Assembly (NCBI RefSeq): GCF_022201045.2
Contig: NC_068563.1
Span: 12,683,001-12,747,000, forward strand
Direction: 5' to 3'
DNA: 64,000 bases
Origin: Citrus sinensis
Lineage: Eukaryota > Streptophyta > Magnoliopsida > Sapindales > Rutaceae
Below the pieces are notes generated by a model. It saw only the letters and a list, made by a program, of their open reading frames with translations, ran no database searches and was not told the DNA's origin. Below, in pieces: positions 20,957 to 35,443 of this stretch (position 1 is the stretch's first letter; each line of letters starts with the position of its first letter). Both the position numbers and the translations under genes were made by a program.

Positions 20957-21824
20957 ATGCGCAAGTACAAACCTATTGAGTTTAAATTTGATCTAAAGAT
21001 TGAAAGAACTGCAAGGAGATTAAGAAGAGAGCACAAAAATTCAAAAGCTGCTATAGCAATGGATGAGTTAAAAGATATGGAAAACTTGAACCCACTTGGA
21101 GAAATACAACCAGTCAATGGTCGAGAAGATCAGAATGAACAAAATGATCAAGGACAACCAGGGAACAACATCATATGCATGGCAGACGATAGAGATAGAG
21201 CCATTAGAGACTATACCATGTTGACTCCTCAAGTTATGCATTCGGGAATTGTTAGACTTGAAGTGCAAGCTGCTAATTTTGAACTCAAACCAGTGATATT
21301 TCAGATGTTGCAGACATTTGGGCAATTTAATGGGTTGCTTTCAGAAGATCCTCATCTTCACCTCAAACTGTTCTTGGAGGTAAATGATGCCTTTAAAATT
21401 GCTGGAGCATCACATGATGCATTAAGACTCATAATTTTCCCGTATTCCTTGAGAGATCGGGCATGAGCATGGTTGAACTCTTTACCACCAAAATCCATCA
21501 CAATGTGGAAGGATTTGGCTAAAAAATTCTTGATGAAGTACTTTCCACCAACCAAGAATGCGAAATTGAGGAATGAAATAACATCTTTCCATCAACTTGA
21601 AGACGAAAGTTTGTATAATGTATGGGAAATATTTAAAGACTTACTCAGAAGATATCTTCATCATGATATTCCTTATTGCATACAAATGGAAACTTTCTAC
21701 AATGGGCTATATCCAAGCACTAGATTGATGGTGGATGCTTCAGCAAACAGAGCCTTATTGTCTAAATCCTACAATGAAGCTCATGAAATTTTGGAAAGAA
21801 TTGCTAACAACAATTATCAATGGG
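20957..21824 (+). pseudogene. gag of element E, N-terminal half, one stop, interrupted
   Basis: The ATG at 20957 starts the same N-terminus as gag of B. The frame is open except for one TGA at 21464-21466, where related copies have Arg in RDRARAW, a CGA-to-TGA change. The capsid domain continues to NNNYQW, where element C is inserted. The last 299 bp (from 21526) are the piece repeated in the tandem array. Confidence 0.88.
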
Positions 21825-23844
21825 TGTTGTGCAAATTTTAATGAACTCGCAAGTGCACGAATCTATTGTAGAATAGATCAATGGTGACGAGTGTTGATCC
21901 CACGAGGAGGTGGATTTTAATTATGTGTAGAATTAATTTTCTAAGTGGGTGGTTGGATTTGTGGTGAAAGTAACTTAGATTATCCTAAAATTTGAATAAA
22001 AATGGCGGGAATAAATTGAAGAGAAAACTATTAAAATGAATTGCTTGCGTATTTGGATCTGCATCAACATGCACCATGGGCTAAATATTCCTTATTAATG
22101 TCAATTAAATCATGAGGGGGGTTTTCCACTCCTCATGAACCACACTCTAATCAATATGGTGCTAAGGGGTTATTGTGCCAAATAATAATAATCTTGTACT
22201 AGGGAGCCAGTTAAACCAGTGCCATATCTAGACAAGATTATTACTATTTGTAGAGGAAAAGTCAAAACATCCATAAAAATTAGAGGGGAAGAGAAAGTAA
22301 ATTTACCAAATAAAGCCCATGGCACATGTTGAGACTTCACCTTCAACCCAAGCTTGAAAGAAAATTAGCTACTAATAATTAAACTAGGGGTAAAATAAAA
22401 ATTTATTAAAATACGTAGAAAATACAAGATGGAGAAGGAATTACAGAAAATTGAACTCAAAAATGAATTCAGGGATGCCAAATTAGGGGGGGAGCCCCCT
22501 TTTTATAGATACACTGAGTAAATCATGGCCATCGGATTAAAAACATTTTGGACGCTTAGGCTTTCACCACGTCATCGGTCAATAGTACGCGGTTTGAATA
22601 GTGACGCAGTTTGGTTGTAAATAATCCCGTGTATATGCATTTACCGTACGCACTATTTTTGGTCCACTAACATGCTGCCACATCATTGATCAACAGTACA
22701 TAAAAATTTTAGTCTAATAGAATCGTGATACCTCATCAGTCAATGCCACATCATCGGTCAATGCCACATCATTGTTCCATATATGTGAACAGTAACATGG
22801 ACAATACCGTACATGTGAATAGTACCGTATATGTGAATAATGCCATTTTTCCTTTTATGCTCCTCCTAAGGTTTTCAACTGTTCTGAGTTCAAAAGTGAT
22901 GTCCGTTTTACTGTATGATCTCTCGTTCATTGTAAAATGACCATGATGCCCCTAAAATACATAAAATACTTAATTATAATACAACACACATAATTAAATC
23001 ACAAGAGGCTTAAATACATAAAAGTAAGGGTGTTAGTAAGACTTGAAATGTAAAATGATGATTTTCTCCTTTATAAATATAAACTTTCTAACACTCAACA
23101 CACTCCCCAACCAGCTTATTGCTAGTCCCTGGCAATTAAAGTGAAAACAAAATTCAAACGCAAAATGATTTTTTTTAAAACAATAGTGTTTATTCAATCA
23201 GACTAATGACAACAATCAAATAAAAGTATAAGTAATATCTCTAGTTTAAAGAAATATCACTCCCACATCAATCATCCACATGCATCAGTCCAGCAGACTT
23301 TGTCATAACTATAGTAATCAAGCCACTTTCAAGAATGACATGTCAAACCCCAAAATTTCACTAGAAATAGTGACCCTCTTACAAAGAAGTTAAACCCAAT
23401 AAAAAATAGTCACTCTAATGAATGGTAAATTGAGAGAAGATAATAAAAAAATGATATCACACACTCTCACCAAGATGAAAGGAATATGCCCAACTCTTAA
23501 AAATAACACGATTTGAAGTCAAACAAAATGCTAGTCAACCCAATGTATTCATTTTTTTTTTTTACTTTTTTTATGCATCACTACATCTTTTTAGCCCATA
23601 TAATTAGCTTCTACTTCAGGCTATAAATCCCCAAAATCAAGAAGGACTTTTATTATGACGTAACGTAGGCTAAGGACATGGCTAACAAAGGATAGGAGAT
23701 AAGGAAAACAAAGTATATGTTTGAGAAAAAGTAGAGATTTTTTAGAAATTACAAGGTGCATTTCACTTATTTATTATTGTTCATTTTTTTCCTTTTTTAT
23801 GAAACAACTATTTTTTTTTTGTTGGGCATAACTTCACTGAACAA
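21526..23844. repeat. Array unit 1 (LTR 21825-23100, minus)
   Basis: This unit contains the original insertion point of element C in gag. It differs from all others at 21719, 21784 and 22053. The LTR starts TGTTGTGCAAATTTTA and ends ACACTCAACA on the plus strand. ATGGG precedes it as a possible target-duplication half. Confidence 0.93.
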
Positions 23845-26163
23845 ATTCTTGATGAAGTACTTTCCACCAACCAAGAATGCGAAATTGAGGAATGAAATAA
23901 CATCTTTCCATCAACTTGAAGACGAAAGTTTGTATAATGTATGGGAAATATTTAAAGACTTACTCAGAAGATATCTTCATCATGATATTCCTTATTGCAT
24001 ACAAATGGAAACTTTCTACAATGGGCTATATCCAAGCGCTAGATTGATGGTGGATGCTTCAGCAAACAGAGCCTTATTGTCTAAATCCTACAATGAAGCT
24101 CACGAAATTTTGGAAAGAATTGCTAACAACAATTATCAATGGGTGTTGTGCAAATTTTAATGAACTCGCAAGTGCACGAATCTATTGTAGAATAGATCAA
24201 TGGTGACGAGTGTTGATCCCACGAGGAGGTGGATTTTAATTATGTGTAGAATTAATTTTCTAAGTGGGTGGTTGGATTTGTGGTGAAAGTAACTTAGATT
24301 ATCCTAAAATTTGAATAAAAATGGCGGGAATAAATTGAAGAGAAAACTATTAAAATGAATTGCTTGCGTATCTGGATCTGCATCAACATGCACCATGGGC
24401 TAAATATTCCTTATTAATGTCAATTAAATCATGAGGGGGGTTTTCCACTCCTCATGAACCACACTCTAATCAATATGGTGCTAAGGGGTTATTGTGCCAA
24501 ATAATAATAATCTTGTACTAGGGAGCCAGTTAAACCAGTGCCATATCTAGACAAGATTATTACTATTTGTAGAGGAAAAGTCAAAACATCCATAAAAATT
24601 AGAGGGGAAGAGAAAGTAAATTTACCAAATAAAGCCCATGGCACATGTTGAGACTTCACCTTCAACCCAAGCTTGAAAGAAAATTAGCTACTAATAATTA
24701 AACTAGGGGTAAAATAAAAATTTATTAAAATACGTAGAAAATACAAGATGGAGAAGGAATTACAGAAAATTGAACTCAAAAATGAATTCAGGGATGCCAA
24801 ATTAGGGGGGGAGCCCCCTTTTTATAGATACACTGAGTAAATCATGGCCATCGGATTAAAAACATTTTGGACGCTTAGGCTTTCACCACGTCATCGGTCA
24901 ATAGTACGCGGTTTGAATAGTGACGCAGTTTGGTTGTAAATAATCCCGTGTATATGCATTTACCGTACGCACTATTTTTGGTCCACTAACATGCTGCCAC
25001 ATCATTGATCAACAGTACATAAAAATTTTAGTCTAATAGAATCGTGATACCTCATCAGTCAATGCCACATCATCGGTCAATGCCACATCATTGTTCCATA
25101 TATGTGAACAGTAACATGGACAATACCGTACATGTGAATAGTACCGTATATGTGAATAATGCCATTTTTCCTTTTATGCTCCTCCTAAGGTTTTCAACTG
25201 TTCTGAGTTCAAAAGTGATGTCCGTTTTACTGTATGATCTCTCGTTCATTGTAAAATGACCATGATGCCCCTAAAATACATAAAATACTTAATTATAATA
25301 CAACACACATAATTAAATCACAAGAGGCTTAAATACATAAAAGTAAGGGTGTTAGTAAGACTTGAAATGTAAAATGATGATTTTCTCCTTTATAAATATA
25401 AACTTTCTAACACTCAACACACTCCCCAACCAGCTTATTGCTAGTCCCTGGCAATTAAAGTGAAAACAAAATTCAAACGCAAAATGATTTTTTTTAAAAC
25501 AATAGTGTTTATTCAATCAGACTAATGACAACAATCAAATAAAAGTATAAGTAATATCTCTAGTTTAAAGAAATATCACTCCCACATCAATCATCCACAT
25601 GCATCAGTCCAGCAGACTTTGTCATAACTATAGTAATCAAGCCACTTTCAAGAATGACATGTCAAACCCCAAAATTTCACTAGAAATAGTGACCCTCTTA
25701 CAAAGAAGTTAAACCCAATAAAAAATAGTCACTCTAATGAATGGTAAATTGAGAGAAGATAATAAAAAAATGATATCACACACTCTCACCAAGATGAAAG
25801 GAATATGCCCAACTCTTAAAAATAACACGATTTGAAGTCAAACAAAATGCTAGTCAACCCAATGTATTCATTTTTTTTTTTTACTTTTTTTATGCATCAC
25901 TACATCTTTTTAGCCCATATAATTAGCTTCTACTTCAGGCTATAAATCCCCAAAATCAAGAAGGACTTTTATTATGACGTAACGTAGGCTAAGGACATGG
26001 CTAACAAAGGATAGGAGATAAGGAAAACAAAGTATATGTTTGAGAAAAAGTAGAGATTTTTTAGAAATTACAAGGTGCATTTCACTTATTTATTATTGTT
26101 CATTTTTTTCCTTTTTTATGAAACAACTATTTTTTTTTTGTTGGGCATAACTTCACTGAACAA
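23845..26163. repeat. Array unit 2 (LTR 24144-25419, minus)
   Basis: Same structure as unit 1. It begins at the chimeric junction ACAAATTCTTGATG, where gag is fused to the reversed 3' non-coding region. Confidence 0.93.
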
Positions 26164-28485
26164 ATTCTTGATGAAGTACTTTCCACCAACCAAGAATGCG
26201 AAATTGAGGAATGAAATAACATCTTTCCATCAACTTGAAGACGAAAGTTTGTATAATGTATGGGAAATATTTAAAGACTTACTCAGAAGATATCTTCATC
26301 ATGATATTCCTTATTGCATACAAATGGAAACTTTCTACAATGGGCTATATCCAAGCGCTAGATTGATGGTGGATGCTTCAGCAAACAGAGCCTTATTGTC
26401 TAAATCCTACAATGAAGCTCACGAAATTTTGGAAAGAATTGCTAACAACAATTATCAATGGGTGTTGTGCAAATTTTAATGAACTCGCAAGTGCACGAAT
26501 CTATTGTAGAATAGATCAATGGTGACGAGTGTTGATCCCACGAGGAGGTGGATTTTAATTATGTGTAGAATTAATTTTCTAAGTGGGTGGTTGGATTTGT
26601 GGTGAAAGTAACTTAGATTATCCTAAAATTTGAATAAAAATGGCGGGAATAAATTGAAGAGAAAACTATTAAAATGAATTGCTTGCGTATCTGGATCTGC
26701 ATCAACATGCACCATGGGCTAAATATTCCTTATTAATGTCAATTAAATCATGAGGGGGGTTTTCCACTCCTCATGAACCACACTCTAATCAATATGGTGC
26801 TAAGGGGTTATTGTGCCAAATAATAATAATCTTGTACTAGGGAGCCAGTTAAACCAGTGCCATATCTAGACAAGATTATTACTATTTGTAGAGGAAAAGT
26901 CAAAACATCCATAAAAATTAGAGGGGAAGAGAAAGTAAATTTACCAAATAAAGCCCATGGCACATGTTGAGACTTCACCTTCAACCCAAGCTTGAAAGAA
27001 AATTAGCTACTAATAATTAAACTAGGGGTAAAATAAAAATTTATTAAAATACGTAGAAAATACAAGATGGAGAAGGAATTACAGAAAATTGAACTCAAAA
27101 ATGAATTCAGGGATGCCAAATTAGGGGGGGAGCCCCCTTTTTATAGATACACTGAGTAAATCATGGCCATCGGATTAAAAACATTTTGGACGCTTAGGCT
27201 TTCACCACGTCATCGGTCAATAGTACGCGGTTTGAATAGTGACGCAGTTTGGTTGTAAATAATCCCGTGTATATGCATTTACCGTACGCACTATTTTTGG
27301 TCCACTAACATGCTGCCACATCATTGATCAACAGTACATAAAAATTTTAGTCTAATAGAATCGTGATACCTCATCAGTCAATGCCACATCATCGGTCAAT
27401 GCCACATCATTGTTCCATATATGTGAACAGTAACATGGACAATACCGTACATGTGAATAGTACCGTATATGTGAATAATGCCATTTTTCCTTTTATGCTC
27501 CTCCTAAGGTTTTCAACTGTTCTGAGTTCAAAAGTGATGTCCGTTTTACTGTATGATCTCTCGTTCATTGTAAAATGACCATGATGCCCCTAAAATACAT
27601 AAAATACTTAATTATAATACAACACACATAATTAAATCACAAGAGGCTTAAATACATAAAAGTAAGGGTGTTAGTAAGACTTGAAATGTAAAATGATGAT
27701 TTTCTCCTTTATAAATATAAACTTTCTAACACTCAACACACTCCCCAACCAGCTTATTGCTAGTCCCTGGCAATTAAAGTGAAAACAAAATTCAAACGCA
27801 AAATGATTTTTTTTAAAACAATAGTGTTTATTCAATCAGACTAATGACAACAATCAAATAAAAGTATAAGTAATATCTCTAGTTTAAAGAAATATCACTC
27901 CCACATCAATCATCCACATGCATCAGTCCAGCAGACTTTGTCATAACTATAGTAATCAAGCCACTTTCAAGAATGACATGTCAAACCCCAAAATTTCACT
28001 AGAAATAGTGACCCTCTTACAAAGAAGTTAAACCCAATAAAAAATAGTCACTCTAATGAATGGTAAATTGAGAGAAGATAATAAAAAAATGATATCACAC
28101 ACTCTCACCAAGATGAAAGGAATATGCCCAACTCTTAAAAATAACACGATTTGAAGTCAAACAAAATGCTAGTCAACCCAATGTATTCATTTTTTTTTTT
28201 TTACTTTTTTTATGCATCACTACATCTTTTTAGCCCATATAATTAGCTTCTACTTCAGGCTATAAATCCCCAAAATCAAGAAGGACTTTTATTATGACGT
28301 AACGTAGGCTAAGGACATGGCTAACAAAGGATAGGAGATAAGGAAAACAAAGTATATGTTTGAGAAAAAGTAGAGATTTTTTTGAAATTACAAGGTGCAT
28401 TTCACTTATTTATTATTGTTCATTTTTTTCCTTTTTTATGAAACAACTATTTTTTTTTTTTGTTGGGCATAACTTCACTGAACAA
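26164..28485. repeat. Array unit 3 (LTR 26463-27738, minus)
   Basis: Longer by 3 bp because of two longer T-runs. It has a private A-to-T change near 28383. Confidence 0.93.
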
Positions 28486-30805
28486 ATTCTTGATGAAGTA
28501 CTTTCCACCAACCAAGAATGCGAAATTGAGGAATGAAATAACATCTTTCCATCAACTTGAAGACGAAAGTTTGTATAATGTATGGGAAATATTTAAAGAC
28601 TTACTCAGAAGATATCTTCATCATGATATTCCTTATTGCATACAAATGGAAACTTTCTACAATGGGCTATATCCAAGCGCTAGATTGATGGTGGATGCTT
28701 CAGCAAACAGAGCCTTATTGTCTAAATCCTACAATGAAGCTCACGAAATTTTGGAAAGAATTGCTAACAACAATTATCAATGGGTGTTGTGCAAATTTTA
28801 ATGAACTCGCAAGTGCACGAATCTATTGTAGAATAGATCAATGGTGACGAGTGTTGATCCCACGAGGAGGTGGATTTTAATTATGTGTAGAATTAATTTT
28901 CTAAGTGGGTGGTTGGATTTGTGGTGAAAGTAACTTAGATTATCCTAAAATTTGAATAAAAATGGCGGGAATAAATTGAAGAGAAAACTATTAAAATGAA
29001 TTGCTTGCGTATCTGGATCTGCATCAACATGCACCATGGGCTAAATATTCCTTATTAATGTCAATTAAATCATGAGGGGGGTTTTCCACTCCTCATGAAC
29101 CACACTCTAATCAATATGGTGCTAAGGGGTTATTGTGCCAAATAATAATAATCTTGTACTAGGGAGCCAGTTAAACCAGTGCCATATCTAGACAAGATTA
29201 TTACTATTTGTAGAGGAAAAGTCAAAACATCCATAAAAATTAGAGGGGAAGAGAAAGTAAATTTACCAAATAAAGCCCATGGCACATGTTGAGACTTCAC
29301 CTTCAACCCAAGCTTGAAAGAAAATTAGCTACTAATAATTAAACTAGGGGTAAAATAAAAATTTATTAAAATACGTAGAAAATACAAGATGGAGAAGGAA
29401 TTACAGAAAATTGAACTCAAAAATGAATTCAGGGATGCCAAATTAGGGGGGGAGCCCCCTTTTTATAGATACACTGAGTAAATCATGGCCATCGGATTAA
29501 AAACATTTTGGACGCTTAGGCTTTCACCACGTCATCGGTCAATAGTACGCGGTTTGAATAGTGACGCAGTTTGGTTGTAAATAATCCCGTGTATATGCAT
29601 TTACCGTACGCACTATTTTTGGTCCACTAACATGCTGCCACATCATTGATCAACAGTACATAAAAATTTTAGTCTAATAGAATCGTGATACCTCATCAGT
29701 CAATGCCACATCATCGGTCAATGCCACATCATTGTTCCATATATGTGAACAGTAACATGGACAATACCGTACATGTGAATAGTACCGTATATGTGAATAA
29801 TGCCATTTTTCCTTTTATGCTCCTCCTAAGGTTTTCAACTGTTCTGAGTTCAAAAGTGATGTCCGTTTTACTGTATGATCTCTCGTTCATTGTAAAATGA
29901 CCATGATGCCCCTAAAATACATAAAATACTTAATTATAATACAACACACATAATTAAATCACAAGAGGCTTAAATACATAAAAGTAAGGGTGTTAGTAAG
30001 ACTTGAAATGTAAAATGATGATTTTCTCCTTTATAAATATAAACTTTCTAACACTCAACACACTCCCCAACCAGCTTATTGCTAGTCCCTGGCAATTAAA
30101 GTGAAAACAAAATTCAAACGCAAAATGATTTTTTTTAAAACAATAGTGTTTATTCAATCAGACTAATGACAACAATCAAATAAAAGTATAAGTAATATCT
30201 CTAGTTTAAAGAAATATCACTCCCACATCAATCATCCACATGCATCAGTCCAGCAGACTTTGTCATAACTATAGTAATCAAGCCACTTTCAAGAATGACA
30301 TGTCAAACCCCAAAATTTCACTAGAAATAGTGACCCTCTTACAAAGAAGTTAAACCCAATAAAAAATAGTCACTCTAATGAATGGTAAATTGAGAGAAGA
30401 TAATAAAAAAATGATATCACACACTCTCACCAAGATGAAAGGAATATGCCCAACTCTTAAAAATAACACGATTTGAAGTCAAACAAAATGCTAGTCAACC
30501 CAATGTATTCATTTTTTTTTTTTTACTTTTTTTATGCATCACTACATCTTTTTAGCCCATATAATTAGCTTCTACTTCAGGCTATAAATCCCCAAAATCA
30601 AGAAGGACTTTTATTATGACGTAACGTAGGCTAAGGACATGGCTAACAAAGGATAGGAGATAAGGAAAACAAAGTATATGTTTGAGAAAAAGTAGAGATT
30701 TTTTAGAAATTACAAGGTGCATTTCACTTATTTATTATTGTTCATTTTTTTCCTTTTTTATGAAACAACTATTTTTTTTTTGTTGGGCATAACTTCACTG
30801 AACAA
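28486..30805. repeat. Array unit 4 (LTR 28785-30060, minus)
   Basis: Same structure; one extra T in a T-run near 30515. No private substitution noticed. Confidence 0.93.
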
Positions 30806-33124
30806 ATTCTTGATGAAGTACTTTCCACCAACCAAGAATGGGAAATTGAGGAATGAAATAACATCTTTCCATCAACTTGAAGACGAAAGTTTGTATAATG
30901 TATGGGAAATATTTAAAGACTTACTCAGAAGATATCTTCATCATGATATTCCTTATTGCATACAAATGGAAACTTTCTACAATGGGCTATATCCAAGCGC
31001 TAGATTGATGGTGGATGCTTCAGCAAACAGAGCCTTATTGTCTAAATCCTACAATGAAGCTCACGAAATTTTGGAAAGAATTGCTAACAACAATTATCAA
31101 TGGGTGTTGTGCAAATTTTAATGAACTCGCAAGTGCACGAATCTATTGTAGAATAGATCAATGGTGACGAGTGTTGATCCCACGAGGAGGTGGATTTTAA
31201 TTATGTGTAGAATTAATTTTCTAAGTGGGTGGTTGGATTTGTGGTGAAAGTAACTTAGATTATCCTAAAATTTGAATAAAAATGGCGGGAATAAATTGAA
31301 GAGAAAACTATTAAAATGAATTGCTTGCGTATCTGGATCTGCATCAACATGCACCATGGGCTAAATATTCCTTATTAATGTCAATTAAATCATGAGGGGG
31401 GTTTTCCACTCCTCATGAACCACACTCTAATCAATATGGTGCTAAGGGGTTATTGTGCCAAATAATAATAATCTTGTACTAGGGAGCCAGTTAAACCAGT
31501 GCCATATCTAGACAAGATTATTACTATTTGTAGAGGAAAAGTCAAAACATCCATAAAAATTAGAGGGGAAGAGAAAGTAAATTTACCAAATAAAGCCCAT
31601 GGCACATGTTGAGACTTCACCTTCAACCCAAGCTTGAAAGAAAATTAGCTACTAATAATTAAACTAGGGGTAAAATAAAAATTTATTAAAATACGTAGAA
31701 AATACAAGATGGAGAAGGAATTACAGAAAATTGAACTCAAAAATGAATTCAGGGATGCCAAATTAGGGGGGGAGCCCCCTTTTTATAGATACACTGAGTA
31801 AATCATGGCCATCGGATTAAAAACATTTTGGACGCTTAGGCTTTCACCACGTCATCGGTCAATAGTACGCGGTTTGAATAGTGACGCAGTTTGGTTGTAA
31901 ATAATCCCGTGTATATGCATTTACCGTACGCACTATTTTTGGTCCACTAACATGCTGCCACATCATTGATCAACAGTACATAAAAATTTTAGTCTAATAG
32001 AATCGTGATACCTCATCAGTCAATGCCACATCATCGGTCAATGCCACATCATTGTTCCATATATGTGAACAGTAACATGGACAATACCGTACATGTGAAT
32101 AGTACCGTATATGTGAATAATGCCATTTTTCCTTTTATGCTCCTCCTAAGGTTTTCAACTGTTCTGAGTTCAAAAGTGATGTCCGTTTTACTGTATGATC
32201 TCTCGTTCATTGTAAAATGACCATGATGCCCCTAAAATACATAAAATACTTAATTATAATACAACACACATAATTAAATCACAAGAGGCTTAAATACATA
32301 AAAGTAAGGGTGTTAGTAAGACTTGAAATGTAAAATGATGATTTTCTCCTTTATAAATATAAACTTTCTAACACTCAACACACTCCCCAACCAGCTTATT
32401 GCTAGTCCCTGGCAATTAAAGTGAAAACAAAATTCAAACGCAAAATGATTTTTTTTAAAACAATAGTGTTTATTCAATCAGACTAATGACAACAATCAAA
32501 TAAAAGTATAAGTAATATCTCTAGTTTAAAGAAATATCACTCCCACATCAATCATCCACATGCATCAGTCCAGCAGACTTTGTCATAACTATAGTAATCA
32601 AGCCACTTTCAAGAATGACATGTCAAACCCCAAAATTTCACTAGAAATAGTGACCCTCTTACAAAGAAGTTAAACCCAATAAAAAATAGTCACTCTAATG
32701 AATGGTAAATTGAGAGAAGATAATAAAAAAATGATATCACACACTCTCACCAAGATGAAAGGAATATGCCCAACTCTTAAAAATAACACGATTTGAAGTC
32801 AAACAAAATGCTAGTCAACCCAATGTATTCATTTTTTTTTTTTACTTTTTTTATGCATCACTACATCTTTTTAGCCCATATAATTAGCTTCTACTTCAGG
32901 CTATAAATCCCCAAAATCAAGAAGGACTTTTATTATGACGTAACGCAGGCTAAGGACATGGCTAACAAAGGATAGGAGATAAGGAAAACAAAGTATATGT
33001 TTGAGAAAAAGTAGAGATTTTTTAGAAATTACAAGGTGCATTTCACTTATTTATTATTGTTCATTTTTTTCCTTTTTTATGAAACAACTATTTTTTTTTT
33101 GTTGGGCATAACTTCACTGAACAA
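30806..33124. repeat. Array unit 5 (LTR 31105-32380, minus)
   Basis: Shares a C-to-G change in the gag fragment (30841) and a T-to-C change (32946) with unit 6 only. Confidence 0.93.
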
Positions 33125-35443
33125 ATTCTTGATGAAGTACTTTCCACCAACCAAGAATGGGAAATTGAGGAATGAAATAACATCTTTCCATCAACTTGAA
33201 GACGAAAGTTTGTATAATGTATGGGAAATATTTAAAGACTTACTCAGAAGATATCTTCATCATGATATTCCTTATTGCATACAAATGGAAACTTTCTACA
33301 ATGGGCTATATCCAAGCGCTAGATTGATGGTGGATGCTTCAGCAAACAGAGCCTTATTGTCTAAATCCTACAATGAAGCTCACGAAATTTTGGAAAGAAT
33401 TGCTAACAACAATTATCAATGGGTGTTGTGCAAATTTTAATGAACTCGCAAGTGCACGAATCTATTGTAGAATAGATCAATGGTGACGAGTGTTGATCCC
33501 ACGAGGAGGTGGATTTTAATTATGTGTAGAATTAATTTTCTAAGTGGGTGGTTGGATTTGTGGTGAAAGTAACTTAGATTATCCTAAAATTTGAATAAAA
33601 ATGGCGGGAATAAATTGAAGAGAAAACTATTAAAATGAATTGCTTGCGTATCTGGATCTGCATCAACATGCACCATGGGCTAAATATTCCTTATTAATGT
33701 CAATTAAATCATGAGGGGGGTTTTCCACTCCTCATGAACCACACTCTAATCAATATGGTGCTAAGGGGTTATTGTGCCAAATAATAATAATCTTGTACTA
33801 GGGAGCCAGTTAAACCAGTGCCATATCTAGACAAGATTATTACTATTTGTAGAGGAAAAGTCAAAACATCCATAAAAATTAGAGGGGAAGAGAAAGTAAA
33901 TTTACCAAATAAAGCCCATGGCACATGTTGAGACCTCACCTTCAACCCAAGCTTGAAAGAAAATTAGCTACTAATAATTAAACTAGGGGTAAAATAAAAA
34001 TTTATTAAAATACGTAGAAAATACAAGATGGAGAAGGAATTACAGAAAATTGAACTCAAAAATGAATTCAGGGATGCCAAATTAGGGGGGGAGCCCCCTT
34101 TTTATAGATACACTGAGTAAATCATGGCCATCGGATTAAAAACATTTTGGACGCTTAGGCTTTCACCACGTCATCGGTCAATAGTACGCGGTTTGAATAG
34201 TGACGCAGTTTGGTTGTAAATAATCCCGTGTATATGCATTTACCGTACGCACTATTTTTGGTCCACTAACATGCTGCCACATCATTGATCAACAGTACAT
34301 AAAAATTTTAGTCTAATAGAATCGTGATACCTCATCAGTCAATGCCACATCATCGGTCAATGCCACATCATTGTTCCATATATGTGAACAGTAACATGGA
34401 CAATACCGTACATGTGAATAGTACCGTATATGTGAATAATGCCATTTTTCCTTTTATGCTCCTCCTAAGGTTTTCAACTGTTCTGAGTTCAAAAGTGATG
34501 TCCGTTTTACTGTATGATCTCTCGTTCATTGTAAAATGACCATGATGCCCCTAAAATACATAAAATACTTAATTATAATACAACACACATAATTAAATCA
34601 CAAGAGGCTTAAATACATAAAAGTAAGGGTGTTAGTAAGACTTGAAATGTAAAATGATGATTTTCTCCTTTATAAATATAAACTTTCTAACACTCAACAC
34701 ACTCCCCAACCAGCTTATTGCTAGTCCCTGGCAATTAAAGTGAAAACAAAATTCAAACGCAAAATGATTTTTTTTAAAACAATAGTGTTTATTCAATCAG
34801 ACTAATGACAACAATCAAATAAAAGTATAAGTAATATCTCTAGTTTAAAGAAATATCACTCCCACATCAATCATCCACATGCATCAGTCCAGCAGACTTT
34901 GTCATAACTATAGTAATCAAGCCACTTTCAAGAATGACATGTCAAACCCCAAAATTTCACTAGAAATAGTGACCCTCTTACAAAGAAGTTAAACCCAATA
35001 AAAAATAGTCACTCTAATGAATGGTAAATTGAGAGAAGATAATAAAAAAATGATATCACACACTCTCACCAAGATGAAAGGAATATGCCCAACTCTTAAA
35101 AATAACACGATTTGAAGTCAAACAAAATGCTAGTCAACCCAATGTATTCATTTTTTTTTTTTACTTTTTTTATGCATCACTACATCTTTTTAGCCCATAT
35201 AATTAGCTTCTACTTCAGGCTATAAATCCCCAAAATCAAGAAGGACTTTTATTATGACGTAACGCAGGCTAAGGACATGGCTAACAAAGGATAGGAGATA
35301 AGGAAAACAAAGTATATGTTTGAGAAAAAGTAGAGATTTTTTAGAAATTACAAGGTGCATTTCACTTATTTATTATTGTTCATTTTTTTCCTTTTTTATG
35401 AAACAACTATTTTTTTTTTGTTGGGCATAACTTCACTGAACAA
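33125..35443. repeat. Array unit 6 (LTR 33424-34699, minus)
   Basis: Carries the unit-5 variants (33160, 35265) and a T-to-C change (33935) shared only with unit 7. Confidence 0.93.

Larger units (their letters stand above)
19395..21824 (+). mobile_element. Element E: 5' end of an Athila-type element related to B
   Basis: It comprises a complete 5' LTR (19395-20839), primer site and the first part of gag. It is cut at 21824 by the minus-strand element C. AGTAT (19390-19394) is the expected left target duplication. No pol or 3' LTR of E is found in the window, so the remainder was lost or lies elsewhere. Confidence 0.88.

Noticed and set aside
22725..22940. Repeated 71-codon ORF (also in each other array unit, near 54244, and on the minus strand near 56637)
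   Set aside because: It starts at a non-ATG codon and is the antisense reading of LTR U3 repeats (ACGTGG and GTGAACAGT words). It recurs only because the LTR does.
23756..24160. 134-codon ORF in most array units with a hydrophobic start fused to a gag fragment
   Set aside because: It starts at GTG within the reversed 3' non-coding region, and T-run length changes shorten it in the unit at 28460. It is a junction by-product, though the fusion could be transcribed.
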